A stretch of DNA of 22,639 nt. Source: a virus. The stretch lies in IMG/VR virus record IMGVR_UViG_3300035212_000981, positions 1 to 22,639 of that record. One strand, 5' to 3'. The notes below the pieces were generated by a model. That model was not told the origin of the DNA, searched no databases, and saw only the letters and a list, made by a program, of their open reading frames with translations. This document shows positions 21,081-22,639 of this stretch, piece after piece. The translations under genes were made by a program, and so were the position numbers. Within the stretch, counting starts at the first letter, position 1. Each line of letters opens with the position of its first letter.

Positions 21081-22639
21081 TACACTTCACTTACCTTTCG
21101 ACTTGTTTCAAGTTGTAAAAGAACATTTTTAATCTCTGAAACTAAATCTTCTGTGTTCCCACTAGCTGCATTTATTGTAAAGCTGTAGCTATAGGTAGCT
21201 CCAGAACCCATGGTTGACACTTTATTTCCAACAGAGTCCCATTTAATATCTTTGGTGTTGGCTGTTGTAGCAGCAGAAGCGTCACCCCCAGAACCAGGTA
21301 ATAGACCTGATATACCTGCTAGTAACTCCCCAAATTTTGGTAGGTCGAATAGGTCTCCAAAGACACCAAGACCACTTGTAAGCATACCTATAGGGTCGCG
21401 CAGGTTCAGCATATTAGATAACTTTTCAGGAGCAACTATATTTTGTCCAACACCAGCACCAATTATAGCTGATACTGGGTTTCCTCCAAACGCGGTTAAT
21501 AGTGTATCCCCGAATGCTTTTTGAAATACTAGTTTTGCCATTTCTTGTGCTTTTGAGTAATAATCACCTACAAGGGCATTTGAGCTTTGAAATCCTTCCG
21601 ACGCTGAACCCTGCCCAGCGGTCATAAATCCCTGTCCAGCAGCAGCGGTGTTTGTATACGAAGTCATTGCGTCTGTAGTTCCACCTAAACGAGAAACTGC
21701 TTCTTTCATTGTTTCTTTTCTGGTAACTCCATTAACTGTTACGTCTTTAGTTCCACCACCCTGAGCTTTATAAAGAAGTCCATTAGCTACTAATTGCTTT
21801 AACATAGGGTCATTACCAAAGTAAGTACTAAGCATTGAGTCTAAAGAGTTACCTGGTTGCAGCGATATCTGAACTTCATCAAGTGTTGGTTTTCCACCAT
21901 TTTTTGCAGCACCATAGGCTTGTTTATAATCTCGACATATTTTCTGCCACACATCTTCAATTACTTGGTCAGGTCCTTTTAAAGTTCCGTTTGCATCTCT
22001 TATTTGAATACCAATACCGCGCAGCATATTTACATTATTAGCTTGTTGCATAGCTCCAGATGCGCGAACAGCACCTTCTACACCAAGACCAGGCATTAAG
22101 TTAGATACATTAGCAGAACCACTTAATACTTTTGCTGCGCTAGCCCCACCTAATCCATAACTTTGAGCAGCAACTTGGGCGCGAAGAACATCCATTTGTG
22201 GGTTATCTCCACTCAACATGGCAGAGTTTGCTAGTCCTTTTTGAAGTGTTTGAATATCCCCAATTCCACTTTTACCACCACCCGCATAAAAAGAAGCTCT
22301 TTGCTGTAAAAGCTGTGCTTCAAGAACATCTGATGTAGATGGCGTAAGGTCCGCCCCAACGTTGTAAACTGCGTAAGCACCTGACATTAGAGCACCAAAT
22401 AATGGAATATTAGAAGTGCCCTTATCCCTATTAGTTGTGCCGCTTCCTCCAGCGCCGCCTCCTCTAGAAGAGAACCTACTACTACCGCCAGCGCCACCCC
22501 CACCGCCACCACCACCAACTTCTGGTTGATACAAGGTAGCTGCCCCTGTTTGAGCAGAAAAAGAAGTTAAATTAGTTGGCCCCCTAGCTACAAGAGATGA
22601 GCCTGTGCCTCCCCCTCCAGCTACTAACCCGTTACCAGT
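21080..22639 (-). CDS. Tape-measure-like tail protein (C-terminal part, N-terminus beyond window)
   Basis: The frame is open to the right window edge, so the visible 519 residues are a fragment. The TTG at 22534 is not a credible start, because coding continues upstream as GLVAGGGGTGSS, ARGPTNLTSFSAQTGAATL. Visible features: a Gly/Ser-rich stretch with eight consecutive Gly, long Ala/Gly-rich helical segments (LEAQLLQQRASF, DVLRAQVAAQSYGLGG), several hydrophobic patches (NPVSAIIGAGVGQNIVAP, GMLTSGLGVFGDLFDLP), and a C-terminus YSYSFTINAASGNTEDLVSE as in many tape-measure proteins. It sets tail length and its C-terminal part is packed near the baseplate. Position just before baseplate genes supports this. 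Confidence 0.72.
   Translation of the reverse strand, partial: TGNGLVAGGGGTGSSLVARGPTNLTSFSAQTGAATLYQPEVGGGGGGGGAGGSSRFSSRGGGAGGSGTTNRDKGTSNIPLFGALMSGAYAVYNVGADLTPSTSDVLEAQLLQQRASFYAGGGKSGIGDIQTLQKGLANSAMLSGDNPQMDVLRAQVAAQSYGLGGASAAKVLSGSANVSNLMPGLGVEGAVRASGAMQQANNVNMLRGIGIQIRDANGTLKGPDQVIEDVWQKICRDYKQAYGAAKNGGKPTLDEVQISLQPGNSLDSMLSTYFGNDPMLKQLVANGLLYKAQGGGTKDVTVNGVTRKETMKEAVSRLGGTTDAMTSYTNTAAAGQGFMTAGQGSASEGFQSSNALVGDYYSKAQEMAKLVFQKAFGDTLLTAFGGNPVSAIIGAGVGQNIVAPEKLSNMLNLRDPIGMLTSGLGVFGDLFDLPKFGELLAGISGLLPGSGGDASAATTANTKDIKWDSVGNKVSTMGSGATYSYSFTINAASGNTEDLVSEIKNVLLQLETSRKVSEV

Noticed and set aside
20653-21132. 159-residue plus-strand frame
   Set aside because: Antisense to the tube-adaptor gene, with no domain pattern. 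It is a by-product of low stop frequency opposite Thr/Ser/Ala-rich coding.
22432-22534. TTG at 22534 as the start of the tape-measure-like gene
   Set aside because: The frame stays open upstream to the window edge with the same Gly/Ser-rich character and no SD precedes the TTG, so the gene is cut by the window.

Overview
The window is part of the genome of a tailed double-stranded DNA bacteriophage with a contractile (myovirus-type) tail. Every gene I can support lies on the minus strand, so transcription runs from position 22639 towards position 1. Genes are packed almost without gaps, often with ATGA, GTGA or TAATG stop/start overlaps. I see no RNA genes, CRISPR arrays, insertion sequences or attachment sites. 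Base composition is moderate to AT-rich. The host cannot be read from the sequence. A phage of a moderately low-GC bacterium, possibly an actinobacterium, is only an impression from the gene set.

Tail and baseplate module (22639 to about 13059, in transcription order): the C-terminal part of a tape-measure-like protein (cut by the window edge), a tube/baseplate adaptor-like protein, a small LysM protein, a gpD/gp27-like hub, a gp5-like OB-fold spike base with a C1q/TNF-like domain inserted in it, a gp25-like wedge, a gp6/J-like wedge, and an 854-residue tail protein with an FnIII-like region, a tail-P2-I-like region and two carbohydrate-binding-like modules. A small three-helix membrane protein (12765..13046) sits at the border with the next module.

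Replication and recombination module (12724 to 1): a Rossmann/SLOG-like protein, a winged-helix protein likely to be the replication initiator, a DnaC-like loader, a SWIM zinc-finger protein, an unknown protein, a DnaB-like helicase, a DnaG-like primase, a small Cys protein, a dNMP kinase, an SNF2-type helicase, a 48-residue ribbon-helix-helix protein, an unknown protein, a 35-residue cysteine-rich microprotein, a MerR-like HTH protein, a possible ssDNA-binding protein, a family A DNA polymerase with proofreading exonuclease, an unknown protein, a zinc-ribbon protein and the N-terminal two thirds of RecA. Together these give a nearly complete phage replisome: initiator, loader, helicase, primase, polymerase and recombinase. 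A GC-rich hairpin beside a 77% AT stretch inside the initiator gene is a candidate replication origin.

Most notable observations: the 35-residue, 7-cysteine ORF at 4743..4850; the C1q-like domain nested in the spike OB fold; a small beta module shared between the gp6-like protein and the tail protein, with residual DNA identity; the origin candidate and a strong internal start inside the initiator gene; leucine at the polymerase position equivalent to E. coli Phe762; and two minus-strand RNA hairpins. No gene-free stretch longer than 300 bases exists in the window.
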